Below are positions 8,353 to 15,138 of a stretch of 64,000 bases of DNA, piece after piece (position 1 is the first letter of the stretch; each line of letters starts with the position of its first letter). The translations under genes were made by a program, and so were the position numbers. The DNA is taken from contig NZ_JACBZS010000001.1 in assembly GCF_013408305.1 (NCBI RefSeq), positions 1,240,001 to 1,304,000 on the forward strand. The letters are read 5' to 3'. This stretch comes from Naumannella cuiyingiana (GTDB lineage Bacteria; Actinomycetota; Actinomycetes; Propionibacteriales; Propionibacteriaceae). The notes below the pieces were generated by a model. It did not search any database and was not told the origin of the DNA. It was given only the letters and a program-made list of their open reading frames with translations.

Positions 8353-9563
8353 CGCCGCGGGTACGCCGGCGCGAGCTCGCCGCGGTGCTGCTCGCGTTGC
8401 CCTGGCCGTTCCTGGCCGCGCTGCTGCACGCCGGCGGGTGGCCGTGGCTGCTGCAGCAGGTCGACCTGGACGTCTATCTCGCGGCCGCGGACCGGTTGGC
8501 CGCGGGCCAGCCGCTGTACTTCGATCCGCCGGGCCGGCTGCCGATGATCTATCCGCCGTTCGCGGCCGTGCTGACGCTCCCGTTGGCGGCGGCTGGCCCC
8601 GGGGCGGCGTACCTGATCTGGCCGCTGCTGAATGCCGCCCTGGCCGCCGCGGTGTTCGCCCGGATCGGCCTGCGGGCCGCGCCGGCGCTGATCGTCGCGG
8701 CGGTCGCGATCGCGCTCGGCGGCCCGCTCGCGCAGGTCTTCTTCCTCGGCCAGGTCGGGATCTTCCTGATGGCGCTGTGCGTGCTGGACCTCGCGCCGGG
8801 GCCGACCCTGCTCGCCCGGGCCGGGCGCTGGCTGCCGTTCGGGGTGCCGGACCGGCTGCTGCCGGCCGGCGTGCTGACCGGCGTCGCGGCGGCGATCAAG
8901 CTCACCCCCGCGCTGTTCGTGGTGGCGCTGGTGCTGGTGGGCCGGCGCCGGCCGGCGCTGGTGGCCGTGTTGTCGGCGGCGGGCGCGACCATGATCGGAT
9001 TCGCGGTGCGGCCGGCCGAGTCGGCCGGCTACTGGGCGCGGATCGCCACCGGCAACTTCCCCGGCGAGCCCGATGCGCCCTATCAGGTGACCAACCAGTC
9101 GCTGCTGGCGATCGCCGTCCGCTTCCTGCGTACGCCCGAGCTGCCGCTGTGGCTGACGGTGCTGCTCGGCGGCGCGGTGGTGGCGCTGACGCTGCTGGCG
9201 GCGGTGGTCGTGGCGCGGGCGGGCGAGCCGATGCTGGCGCTGTTGCTGGTCGGGCTCGGGTCGACGGTCGCGGCGCCGATCTCCTGGACCCATGCCTACA
9301 CCTGGCTGGCGCCGATCGCGGTGCTGGCGTTGCTGCGGCCGCTGCCCGGGTGGCTGCGGCTGCTCGCGGTCGGCTACTGGGGCTGGGCGACGTGGGAGCC
9401 GTTCCAGGACCTCAACGTCGATACCGAGGTGGGGCTGCGGCTGGGCGCCGGCGGTCAGCTCGCGACCGCCGTCGGCCCGCTGCTCGGCGTGGCGCTGCTG
9501 GCCGGCTGCTGGTGGTGGGCGCGTTCGCGTACCGCCTCCCGCACCCCGGCCCGGATCCGCTGA
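8349..9563 (+). CDS. GT87-type polytopic membrane glycosyltransferase (paralog 3)
   Basis: 404 aa, multi-pass. It shares with paralog 2 DLDVYLAAADRLAAGQPLY, MIYPPFAAVLTLPL, FFLGQVGIFLMALCVLDLAPGPTL, IKLTPALFVVALVL, SWTHAYTWLAPIAVLALLRP and VGYWGWATWEPF, so they are recent duplicates. GTG start within the GTGA overlap. The donor is expected to be a polyprenyl-phospho-sugar by family. Last gene of the peptidase-GT87 array; an inverted repeat follows before clpP. Confidence 0.82.
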   Translation: MTPRVRRRELAAVLLALPWPFLAALLHAGGWPWLLQQVDLDVYLAAADRLAAGQPLYFDPPGRLPMIYPPFAAVLTLPLAAAGPGAAYLIWPLLNAALAAAVFARIGLRAAPALIVAAVAIALGGPLAQVFFLGQVGIFLMALCVLDLAPGPTLLARAGRWLPFGVPDRLLPAGVLTGVAAAIKLTPALFVVALVLVGRRRPALVAVLSAAGATMIGFAVRPAESAGYWARIATGNFPGEPDAPYQVTNQSLLAIAVRFLRTPELPLWLTVLLGGAVVALTLLAAVVVARAGEPMLALLLVGLGSTVAAPISWTHAYTWLAPIAVLALLRPLPGWLRLLAVGYWGWATWEPFQDLNVDTEVGLRLGAGGQLATAVGPLLGVALLAGCWWWARSRTASRTPARIR

Positions 9564-9568
9564 CCGCA

Positions 9569-9587
9569 GATCTGCTGGCAGCAGATC
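9569..9587. repeat. Inverted repeat upstream of the clpP pair
   Basis: GATCTGCTG (9569-9577) and CAGCAGATC (9579-9587) form 9-bp arms around one base. It may end the GT87 transcript or act as an operator for the clpP genes. It does not match the ClgR consensus as I recall it. Confidence 0.5.
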
Positions 9588-9626
9588 GCGCCCCGCTCGG
9601 CGGTACGCCGGGGCAGGCTGGCGATC

Positions 9627-10220
9627 ATGAACACGCACGATGATCAATTGACGGGTCGCCTGCTGGAGCAGCGGATCCTGGTGCTCGGCCAGGAGGTGGA
9701 CGACGAGGTCGCCAACCGGCTGTGTGCGCAGTTGCTGCTGCTGTCGGCCGAGGATCCCGATTCCGACATCCGGCTCTACATCAACTCACCGGGCGGCTCG
9801 GTGACGGCGGGGCTGGCGATCTACGACACGATGACCCTGATCCCGAACGACGTCAGCACGCTCGGGATGGGCCTGGCCGCGAGCATGGGACAGTTCCTGC
9901 TGACCGCGGGTACGCCGGGCAAGCGCCACCTGCTGCCCCGCGCCCGGGTGTTGCTGCACCAGGGATCCGCCGGGTTCCGCGGTACGGCGATCGACATCGA
10001 GATCGCGGCGGACAATCTCGCGCACCTGAACCAGTTGATGCTCAGCCTGACGGCCGAGCACACCGGGCAGGAGGTCGCCCGGGTCACCGAGGATTCCTTG
10101 CGGGACAGGTGGTTCTCGGCGGAGGAGGCCGTCGCGTACGGCTTCGCCGATCACGTGATCACCCAGCTCGACTCGGTCGCCCCGCGGCAGCGGACGCAGC
10201 CGATCGGGATGGGGGTCTGA
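9627..10220 (+). CDS. clpP: ATP-dependent Clp protease proteolytic subunit, first of a pair
   Basis: 197 aa. The catalytic triad is Ser86 (GLAASMGQ), His111 (VLLHQG) and Asp160 (SLRDRWF), with spacings of 25 and 49 residues identical to E. coli ClpP. The INSPGGSVTAGLAIYDTM segment is canonical. Role: serine peptidase chamber used with ClpX/ClpC unfoldases. No clpX or tig lies next to it, and the pair adjoins a ClgR/PopR-like regulator, so it may be the secondary (clpP3P4-type) pair rather than the housekeeping one. CAGGCT 7 nt before the ATG suggests a leaderless message. Confidence 0.93.
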   Translation: MNTHDDQLTGRLLEQRILVLGQEVDDEVANRLCAQLLLLSAEDPDSDIRLYINSPGGSVTAGLAIYDTMTLIPNDVSTLGMGLAASMGQFLLTAGTPGKRHLLPRARVLLHQGSAGFRGTAIDIEIAADNLAHLNQLMLSLTAEHTGQEVARVTEDSLRDRWFSAEEAVAYGFADHVITQLDSVAPRQRTQPIGMGV

Positions 10221-10221
10221 G

Positions 10222-10815
10222 ATGGCCAGCTACTCGATTCCCTATGTGGTCGAGCAGACCAGCCGCGGCGAGCGGACCAGCGACATCTACAGCCGCCTGC
10301 TCAGCGACCGGATCGTCTACCTGGGCACGGAGATCGACGACGGCGTCGCGAACGTGATCATCGCCCAGTTGCTGCACCTGCAGTCCGTCGACTCCGACGC
10401 GCAGATCAACCTCTACATCAACTCCCCCGGCGGCTCGGCGACGGCGATGTTCGGGATCTACGACACCATCCGATTCCTGCGCCCGGCGGTGGCGACCTAC
10501 TGCGTCGGGCAGGCCGCCTCCGCCGGGGCGGTGATCTTCGCTGCGGGCGAGCCCGGCCGGCGGCTCGTGCTGCCCCACGCGCGGATCCTGTTGCACCCGC
10601 CGTCGATGGAGAGCCAGGGCACCCTGCCGGACCTGGCGGTGCAGGCCGCGGAGATCACCCGGCTGCGCAATCTGCAGGACGAGGTGCTGGCGTACCACAC
10701 CGGGCGCAGCGTGCCCGAGTTGCAGCGCGACATCCAACGCGACCGGGTGTTCACCGCCACCGAGGCGGTGGAGTACGGGCTCGCCGACGAGATCGTCTCG
10801 TTGCCGGCCGGGTGA
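10222..10815 (+). CDS. clpP: ATP-dependent Clp protease proteolytic subunit, second of a pair
   Basis: 197 aa. Triad Ser100 (GQAASAGAV), His125 (ILLHPPS) and Asp174 (QRDRVF) is intact with canonical spacing. The N-terminus (YSIPYVVEQTSRGERTSDIYSRLL) matches the active ClpP2-type subunit, including the axial-loop region. It starts one base after the clpP1 stop, so the two are co-translated and likely form a mixed tetradecamer of two rings, as known for actinobacterial ClpP pairs. Its stop codon directly abuts that of the convergent pfpI gene, forming TGATCA. Confidence 0.93.
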   Translation: MASYSIPYVVEQTSRGERTSDIYSRLLSDRIVYLGTEIDDGVANVIIAQLLHLQSVDSDAQINLYINSPGGSATAMFGIYDTIRFLRPAVATYCVGQAASAGAVIFAAGEPGRRLVLPHARILLHPPSMESQGTLPDLAVQAAEITRLRNLQDEVLAYHTGRSVPELQRDIQRDRVFTATEAVEYGLADEIVSLPAG

Positions 10816-11382
10816 TCAGCCCCGATCGCCCGCGAACTGCTTGATCGTCGCGTCGACGAAGGCCGGGATGTCGTCGGGATTGCGCGAGGTGATCAACGGC
10901 GCGGCGCTGTCGTCGATCTTGACCTGCTCGTCCACCCAGGTGCCGCCGGCGTTGCGGATGTCGGTCTGCAGCGACGGGTAGGAGGTCAGCGTGCGCCCCT
11001 CGACCAGCCCCGCGTCGACCAGCAGCCACGGGCCGTGACAGATCGCCGCGATCGGGCGGCCGGCCTGCGCGGCGGCACGCACGAAGTTGCGGGCATCGTC
11101 GTCGGTCCGCAGCGTGTCGGCGTTCACCGTGCCGCCGGGGATGATCACGCCGTCGTACTCGCCCGGATCGGCATCGGCGATGGTCCCGTCGACCGGATAG
11201 TCCTCGGCCGGGTCGAGATCGTTGTTGACGGTGGACGCCTTGCCGCCGTCCGGGGAAAGCAGGACGGGCTTGCCGCCCGCGTCCTTGATGGCCTGCCACG
11301 GCCCGGTGAGCTCGGGTTGTTCGATCCCCTTGCCGGAGACCAGAAAAGCGATGGTGCGTCCGTCGAGTGTTGCTGTCGTCAT
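10816..11382 (-). CDS. DJ-1/PfpI family protein (YhbO-type)
   Basis: 188 aa class I glutamine-amidotransferase-like fold. It carries the nucleophile elbow AAICHGPWLL with the Cys-His pair, IIPGGTVNADTLRTD upstream of it and TSYPSLQTDIRNAGGTWVDE downstream, all typical of the PfpI/YhbO branch. Family members are described as general stress proteins, glyoxalase III or deglycase-type enzymes; the exact activity is debated. A good SD (GAGGAG) precedes the ATG. It is the last gene of the methyltransferase-regulator-pfpI operon. A stress role would fit its Clp neighbours. Confidence 0.85.
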   Translation of the reverse strand: MTTATLDGRTIAFLVSGKGIEQPELTGPWQAIKDAGGKPVLLSPDGGKASTVNNDLDPAEDYPVDGTIADADPGEYDGVIIPGGTVNADTLRTDDDARNFVRAAAQAGRPIAAICHGPWLLVDAGLVEGRTLTSYPSLQTDIRNAGGTWVDEQVKIDDSAAPLITSRNPDDIPAFVDATIKQFAGDRG

Positions 11383-11404
11383 GCGTACTGCTCCTCTCGT
11401 TCGG

Positions 11405-11737
11405 TCAGGCTGCCAACATAAACTGCCCCTGGGCGCGGGCCTCGGCGCGCGGCGCCGCGATCTCGCCGGCCGGCCGCCGCGTCAGCGTCTCGGCGACGCT
11501 GGAGGTGAGATCGACCAGGCCGATGCCGAGCGCCCCGGAAACCGCGCCGAGCATCTCCGAGGACGGCTCCTTGCGACCGCGCTCGATCTCGGACAGGTAC
11601 GCCACCGAGACCCCGGCCGCGTCGGCGACATCGGCCAGCGTACGACCGGCATCCGTGCGTCGGCGCCGCAGCTCGGCCCCGGCGGCCTCGCGCCACAGCG
11701 GTTCGGGATCTTGGTGCGCGCCGTTGTCCTCGCTCAT
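11405..11737 (-). CDS. XRE-family regulator, ClgR/PopR-like, ending in Ala-Ala
   Basis: 110 aa. The helix-turn-helix (residues ~20-80) reads GRTLADVADAAGVSVAYLSEI followed by ERGRKEPSSEMLGAV. The YLSEIERGRKEPSSE core is the hallmark of ClgR/PopR, activators of clpP genes in Streptomyces, Corynebacterium and Mycobacterium. The C-terminus is FMLAA; in Streptomyces PopR two terminal alanines target the protein to ClpP, giving feedback control. The neighbouring clpP pair is the obvious target. The ATG at 11737 overlaps the upstream methyltransferase stop (ATGA). A longer frame to 11857 exists but lies in the methyltransferase gene and has an atypical sequence. Confidence 0.85.
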   Translation of the reverse strand: MSEDNGAHQDPEPLWREAAGAELRRRRTDAGRTLADVADAAGVSVAYLSEIERGRKEPSSEMLGAVSGALGIGLVDLTSSVAETLTRRPAGEIAAPRAEARAQGQFMLAA

Positions 11738-12291
11738 GCCTCCGAGTCTAGGCCGGGCGCCGAACGGGCGCGGATGACGTGCAGGATGCGGTGCTGCCAG
11801 CCCGGCACCGTCCGCGCCGCGATCTCGACGAAGCCCGTCGCCGCCATCGCTCGGCACAGGTCGGGGACGGAGGCGAAACCGGTGACCGAGGAGTCCTCGG
11901 CGACGAACGGGGAGCCCGGTCGCAGCGCCGCGCGGATCGCCGCGAGCGTCGCGGGCAGGTCGGTGACATTGCGCAGCAGGTAGCAGGCCAGCACACCGTC
12001 GGCGGCGGGCAGCCCGAGCTCGCCGAGCTGTTCCGCGCGGCCGTCGACGAACTCCACGCCACCTGGCCAGTCCCCGGCCCGGGCGCGGGCGAGCATCCCC
12101 GGCGAGGCGTCGACGCCGACGATCCGCGGCGTCAGCCCGCGGGCGATAGCGGCGTCCAGCAGGGCGCGGGTGGACAGTCCGGTGCCGCAGCCGAGGTCGA
12201 TCAGTGTCGGCTCGGGTTCGTCGATGCCGGCCACGAGCGCATCGGCGGCGAGGCGCAGGTGGTGGCGATAGCCCGGGTTCAACCCGACCAT
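11734..12291 (-). CDS. Class I SAM-dependent methyltransferase, start uncertain
   Basis: 185 aa from the first ATG. Motif I is LIDLGCGTGLSTRALL, motif II IVGVDASPGMLARAR, and the later segment VLACYLLRNVTDLPATLAAIRAALRPG resembles UbiE/COQ5-type methyltransferases. Substrate unknown. Upstream of the ATG the frame stays open and encodes HAVAAGFDAAADSYDR, a typical start of this family, yet no ATG, GTG or TTG precedes it; only an ATC at 12349-12351 follows an AGG stretch. So the 5' end may use a rare start or be damaged. First gene of the operon with the ClgR-like regulator. Confidence 0.72.
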   Translation of the reverse strand: MVGLNPGYRHHLRLAADALVAGIDEPEPTLIDLGCGTGLSTRALLDAAIARGLTPRIVGVDASPGMLARARAGDWPGGVEFVDGRAEQLGELGLPAADGVLACYLLRNVTDLPATLAAIRAALRPGSPFVAEDSSVTGFASVPDLCRAMAATGFVEIAARTVPGWQHRILHVIRARSAPGLDSEA

Positions 12292-12589
12292 CCGGTCATA
12301 GCTGTCGGCCGCGGCGTCGAACCCGGCGGCGACCGCGTGCTTGCCCGGGATCTGCCTGGCGGCGTCCCGGGGCTTGGTTGCTCGGTCTCGGGCCGAACGA
12401 GACGGTGGCGCTCTTCGACGCCGTCGCCCGGCTCGACGGACCCGACCAGCGGGCGATCTTCGACGCGGTCGGGCCCCGGCTCGCCGCGGCCCTGGCCGCC
12501 GTCGCCGCGCGCCTGCCCTGGCCCGGGCCGGCTGGCCCTGCTCCGCGCCACCGCCCTCGGCCGCTGACCTCGTACCGACTCACCCTCCA
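12292..12589. other. Gap with possible gene remnants
   Basis: This 298-nt stretch has no confident gene. On the minus strand 12292-12351 is in frame with the methyltransferase and looks coding. On the plus strand, from about 12385, a frame reads LLGLGPNETVALFDAV and then GPDQRAIFDAVGPRLAA, with coding-like composition, before running into the hairpin. It may be the 3' relic of a lost gene; no homolog recognised. Confidence 0.4.
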
Positions 12590-12678
12590 CCCCCTCCCTC
12601 CGAATTGTTTCCGTAGTTATGCCCGCTATCCGCCGCGGTTAGCGGGCATAACTACGGAAACAATTCGGAGGGAGGGGG
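12590..12678. repeat. 39-bp perfect palindrome (element C)
   Basis: Arms 12590-12628 and 12640-12678 are perfect inverted copies around 11 nt. Its core, 12603-12627, matches element A (657-681) at 17 of 25 positions without gaps, sharing AGTTAT and a following CCGC. It lies ~50 nt downstream of the amidase stop and may terminate that operon; no T-tract. Confidence 0.88.
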
Positions 12679-12708
12679 ATGAGCGGAGGGAGGGGATGAG
12701 CGAAGGGA
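12675..12708. repeat. 17-nt tandem duplication
   Basis: Two adjacent 17-nt copies beginning GGGGATGAGCG differ at one base (12675-12691 and 12692-12708). They directly follow and overlap the end of palindrome C. Confidence 0.7.
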
Positions 12709-12728
12709 GGGGTGGGAGCTGAGGGAGG

Positions 12729-14141
12729 TCAACGAGGCGCGGGAGGGGTGGCAGGCCAGGGGTCGGCGGCCTCGAGCTGGGCGGCGAGCGCCAGCAGCAA
12801 CCGATCGGAACCGGCCGGGCCGCCGAGCATCGCGCCGAAGGGCAGCTCCGTGCCGTCGACCTCGGCCCGGTGCACAGGGACGCTGATCGCGGGCCGGCCG
12901 ACCAGGTTGTAGATCGACGTCCAGGGCGTGTAGGCGGTCTGGGCGGCGAAGTCCGCCGCGGGATCGCGATCATCGCGCAACGATCCGATCATCGCCGGCG
13001 GCTGCGCCAGCGTCGGGGTGAGCACGACGTCGAAGCCGGCCCACCGCGCGGCGACGGTACGCTCCAGCCGCTGCGCCGCCGCGATCGCCTCGGCGTACTG
13101 CTGCCCGGTCACCGACCGACCCCGCTCGCGCAGCCACCGGGTCAGCGGAACAAGATCATCCTCGCGGCCCTCGGGGACGGGCGCCGACAGCGCGGCCACC
13201 GCCCACAGCGCCTCGAACGCCGACCACTCCTGCGGCCCGAACGGCACCGGCGCCTCGGACACCTCGTGCCCGAACTCCCCCAACAACCGGGCGGCCCGCT
13301 CCGCGGCCGCCCGCGCCTGCGGGTGCACCGGTGCGTCCGGCACCAGCACCGGCTCGGTCAACAATCCGACCCGCAGGCCGCGGACCCGTTCGGCCAGCGC
13401 CACCGAGAAACCGCCCGTCGCGCCCGGGAAATGATCACCCGGCCACGGCCCGGCGACCGCATCCAGCACGGCCGCGGTGTCGGCGACGGTACGCGTCAGG
13501 AAGCCCTGCGTCGCCAGCCCCGGCCCGTCGACACCGTGCGGGCCCGGGCTGATCACCCCGCGGCTCGGCTTCAGCCCGACCAGTCCGCAGCACGCGGCGG
13601 GAATCCGGATCGACCCGCCGCCGTCGCTGCCGTGCGCGAGCGGCACCACACCGGACGCGACGGCCGCCGCAGCGCCGCCGCTCGATCCGCCGGCAGAGCG
13701 ACGCCGGTCCCACGGGGTACGCGCCGGTGGCCCGAGGTCGGGCTCGGTGTAGCACGGTAGGCCGAACTCCGGCGTGCTCGTCTTGCCGATCATGATCGTG
13801 CCCGCGGCGCGCAGCCGGGTGACGATCCCGTCGTCGATCTCGGCGACATTGCCCGCCCACGCCCGGCTACCGCCCTCGAAGCCGAGCCCGGCGACCCGGG
13901 TCAGATCCTTGACCGGGCACGGTACGCCGAGCAGTGGCGCCGGATCGCCGTCGGCCAGCCGGCGCTGCGCCTGGGCCGCCGCCGCCTCGGCGTACCCGCG
14001 CTCGACCCGCGCGAAGGCGCCCAGCGAGTCGGCCTCGGCGGCGGCCAGGGCGGCCGCCGTCACCTCCGCGATCGACAGCTCTCCCGCGCGGATCGCGGCG
14101 GCCAGCTCCAGCGCCGACAGCTCGGCGGCGATCCCGGCCAT
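12729..14141 (-). CDS. Amidase signature family hydrolase
   Basis: 470 aa. The Ser-cisSer-Lys site is visible: Lys in CPVKDLTRVAG, the Gly/Ser-rich RRSAGGSSGGAAAAVASG, and GSDGGGSIRIPAACCGLVGLKPS. Family: hydrolysis of amides (fatty amides, nylon oligomers, aryl amides, or GatA in tRNA amidation). It lacks a gatC/gatB context and is closest in feel to general amidases of the 6-aminohexanoate-cyclic-dimer type; substrate undetermined. The ATG at 14141 shares a base with the stop of the polyprenyl synthase (TGATG), which favours it over a TTG one codon upstream. It is the last gene of the long nuo-containing array. Confidence 0.88.
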   Translation of the reverse strand: MAGIAAELSALELAAAIRAGELSIAEVTAAALAAAEADSLGAFARVERGYAEAAAAQAQRRLADGDPAPLLGVPCPVKDLTRVAGLGFEGGSRAWAGNVAEIDDGIVTRLRAAGTIMIGKTSTPEFGLPCYTEPDLGPPARTPWDRRRSAGGSSGGAAAAVASGVVPLAHGSDGGGSIRIPAACCGLVGLKPSRGVISPGPHGVDGPGLATQGFLTRTVADTAAVLDAVAGPWPGDHFPGATGGFSVALAERVRGLRVGLLTEPVLVPDAPVHPQARAAAERAARLLGEFGHEVSEAPVPFGPQEWSAFEALWAVAALSAPVPEGREDDLVPLTRWLRERGRSVTGQQYAEAIAAAQRLERTVAARWAGFDVVLTPTLAQPPAMIGSLRDDRDPAADFAAQTAYTPWTSIYNLVGRPAISVPVHRAEVDGTELPFGAMLGGPAGSDRLLLALAAQLEAADPWPATPPAPR

Positions 14142-15130
14142 CAACTGGTCCGGGTGACCACCTGGTCACACATCGCGAACAATGCCTCGCGCGCCTCGCA
14201 GTCCGGCAGCGGCCGCAACAGGCCGCGCGCGACCTCCGCCCGCCGGGCGACCTCGTCGCGTGCGCGATCGATCACCGGGTGCGCGCGCAGGCGCCCCAGC
14301 ACTTCCGCCAGCCGCGCCTGGTCGCTCAGGTCACCGGCGATCAGGTCCCGCAACTGACGATCCTCGGGAGCCTCGCCGAGCAGCAGCGTCGGCAGGGTGG
14401 GTACGCCCTCGCGCAGATCCGTGCCCGGCGCCTTGCCCGTGTCGTCGCTGGTCACGTCGATGATGTCGTCGCTGAGCTGGAACGCCGCGCCGATCTCCTC
14501 GCCGAAGTCCGTCAGCGCCGCCGCCGTCGCGACCGGCGCGCCGGCGACCATCGCCCCGAACCGGGCCGAGGTGGCGATCAGCGAGGCGGTCTTGTCCGCG
14601 ACCACCTGCAGGTAGTGCGCCAGGGGATCCTCCCCGCGCGCGGGCCCGACGGTCTCGGCGATCTGGCCGTGCACCAGCCGGGCGAAGGTGTCGGCCTGCA
14701 CCGCCACGAAATCGGTGCCCAGCCCGGCGACGATCGACGACGCGCGGGAGAACAGGAAGTCGCCGACCAGGATGGCCTGCAGGTTGCCCCAGCGGCTGTT
14801 CGCGCTCGGCGCACCGCGGCGCAGGTCGGCCTCGTCCATCACGTCGTCGTGATACAGGCTCGCGACGTGGGTCAGCTCCACCACGACGGCGGCATCGACC
14901 AGCCGATCGTCGGGCACCGGCCCGCCGAACCGGGCGGCGAGCAGCACCAGCATCGGGCGGAAACGCTTCCCGCCGGCCGCGATGATGTGGCCCGCCATCT
15001 CGGTGACCAGGCGGTCGTGCCCCTTCGCCGCGTCCTGCAGGCGCGCCTCGACCAGCCGCAGCTCCCGGCGTACCCCATCGGCGAACTCGCCCCCGGCGCC
15101 CGTGGCGACGTCCTCGGCATGCGGGCGCAA
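14141..15130 (-). CDS. Trans-polyprenyl diphosphate synthase (menaquinone side chain type)
   Basis: 329 aa. First Asp-rich motif in LYHDDVMDEADLRRG, second in LSDDIIDVTSDDTGK, with GGKRFRPMLVLLAARFG upstream. Chain-length specificity cannot be read with confidence, but long-chain (C35-C45) synthases of this size supply the menaquinone tail. The TTG start at 15130 is chosen because AGGAG lies 5 nt before it and it follows the nuoN stop by 8 nt. It is translationally linked to nuoN upstream and to the amidase downstream. Position next to complex I supports a quinone role. Confidence 0.9.
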   Translation of the reverse strand: MRPHAEDVATGAGGEFADGVRRELRLVEARLQDAAKGHDRLVTEMAGHIIAAGGKRFRPMLVLLAARFGGPVPDDRLVDAAVVVELTHVASLYHDDVMDEADLRRGAPSANSRWGNLQAILVGDFLFSRASSIVAGLGTDFVAVQADTFARLVHGQIAETVGPARGEDPLAHYLQVVADKTASLIATSARFGAMVAGAPVATAAALTDFGEEIGAAFQLSDDIIDVTSDDTGKAPGTDLREGVPTLPTLLLGEAPEDRQLRDLIAGDLSDQARLAEVLGRLRAHPVIDRARDEVARRAEVARGLLRPLPDCEAREALFAMCDQVVTRTS

Positions 15131-15138
15131 CGGATCTC

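Noticed and set aside
6308-9647. Long minus-strand open frames antisense to the GT87 genes (361-534 aa).
   Set aside because: Composition is Arg/Gln/His/Pro-rich with no motifs, typical of the antisense frame of GC-rich membrane genes.
12592-12722. Plus-strand frame running through palindrome C and the 17-nt repeats.
   Set aside because: It simply reads the repeats, with no start site and no protein-like composition.
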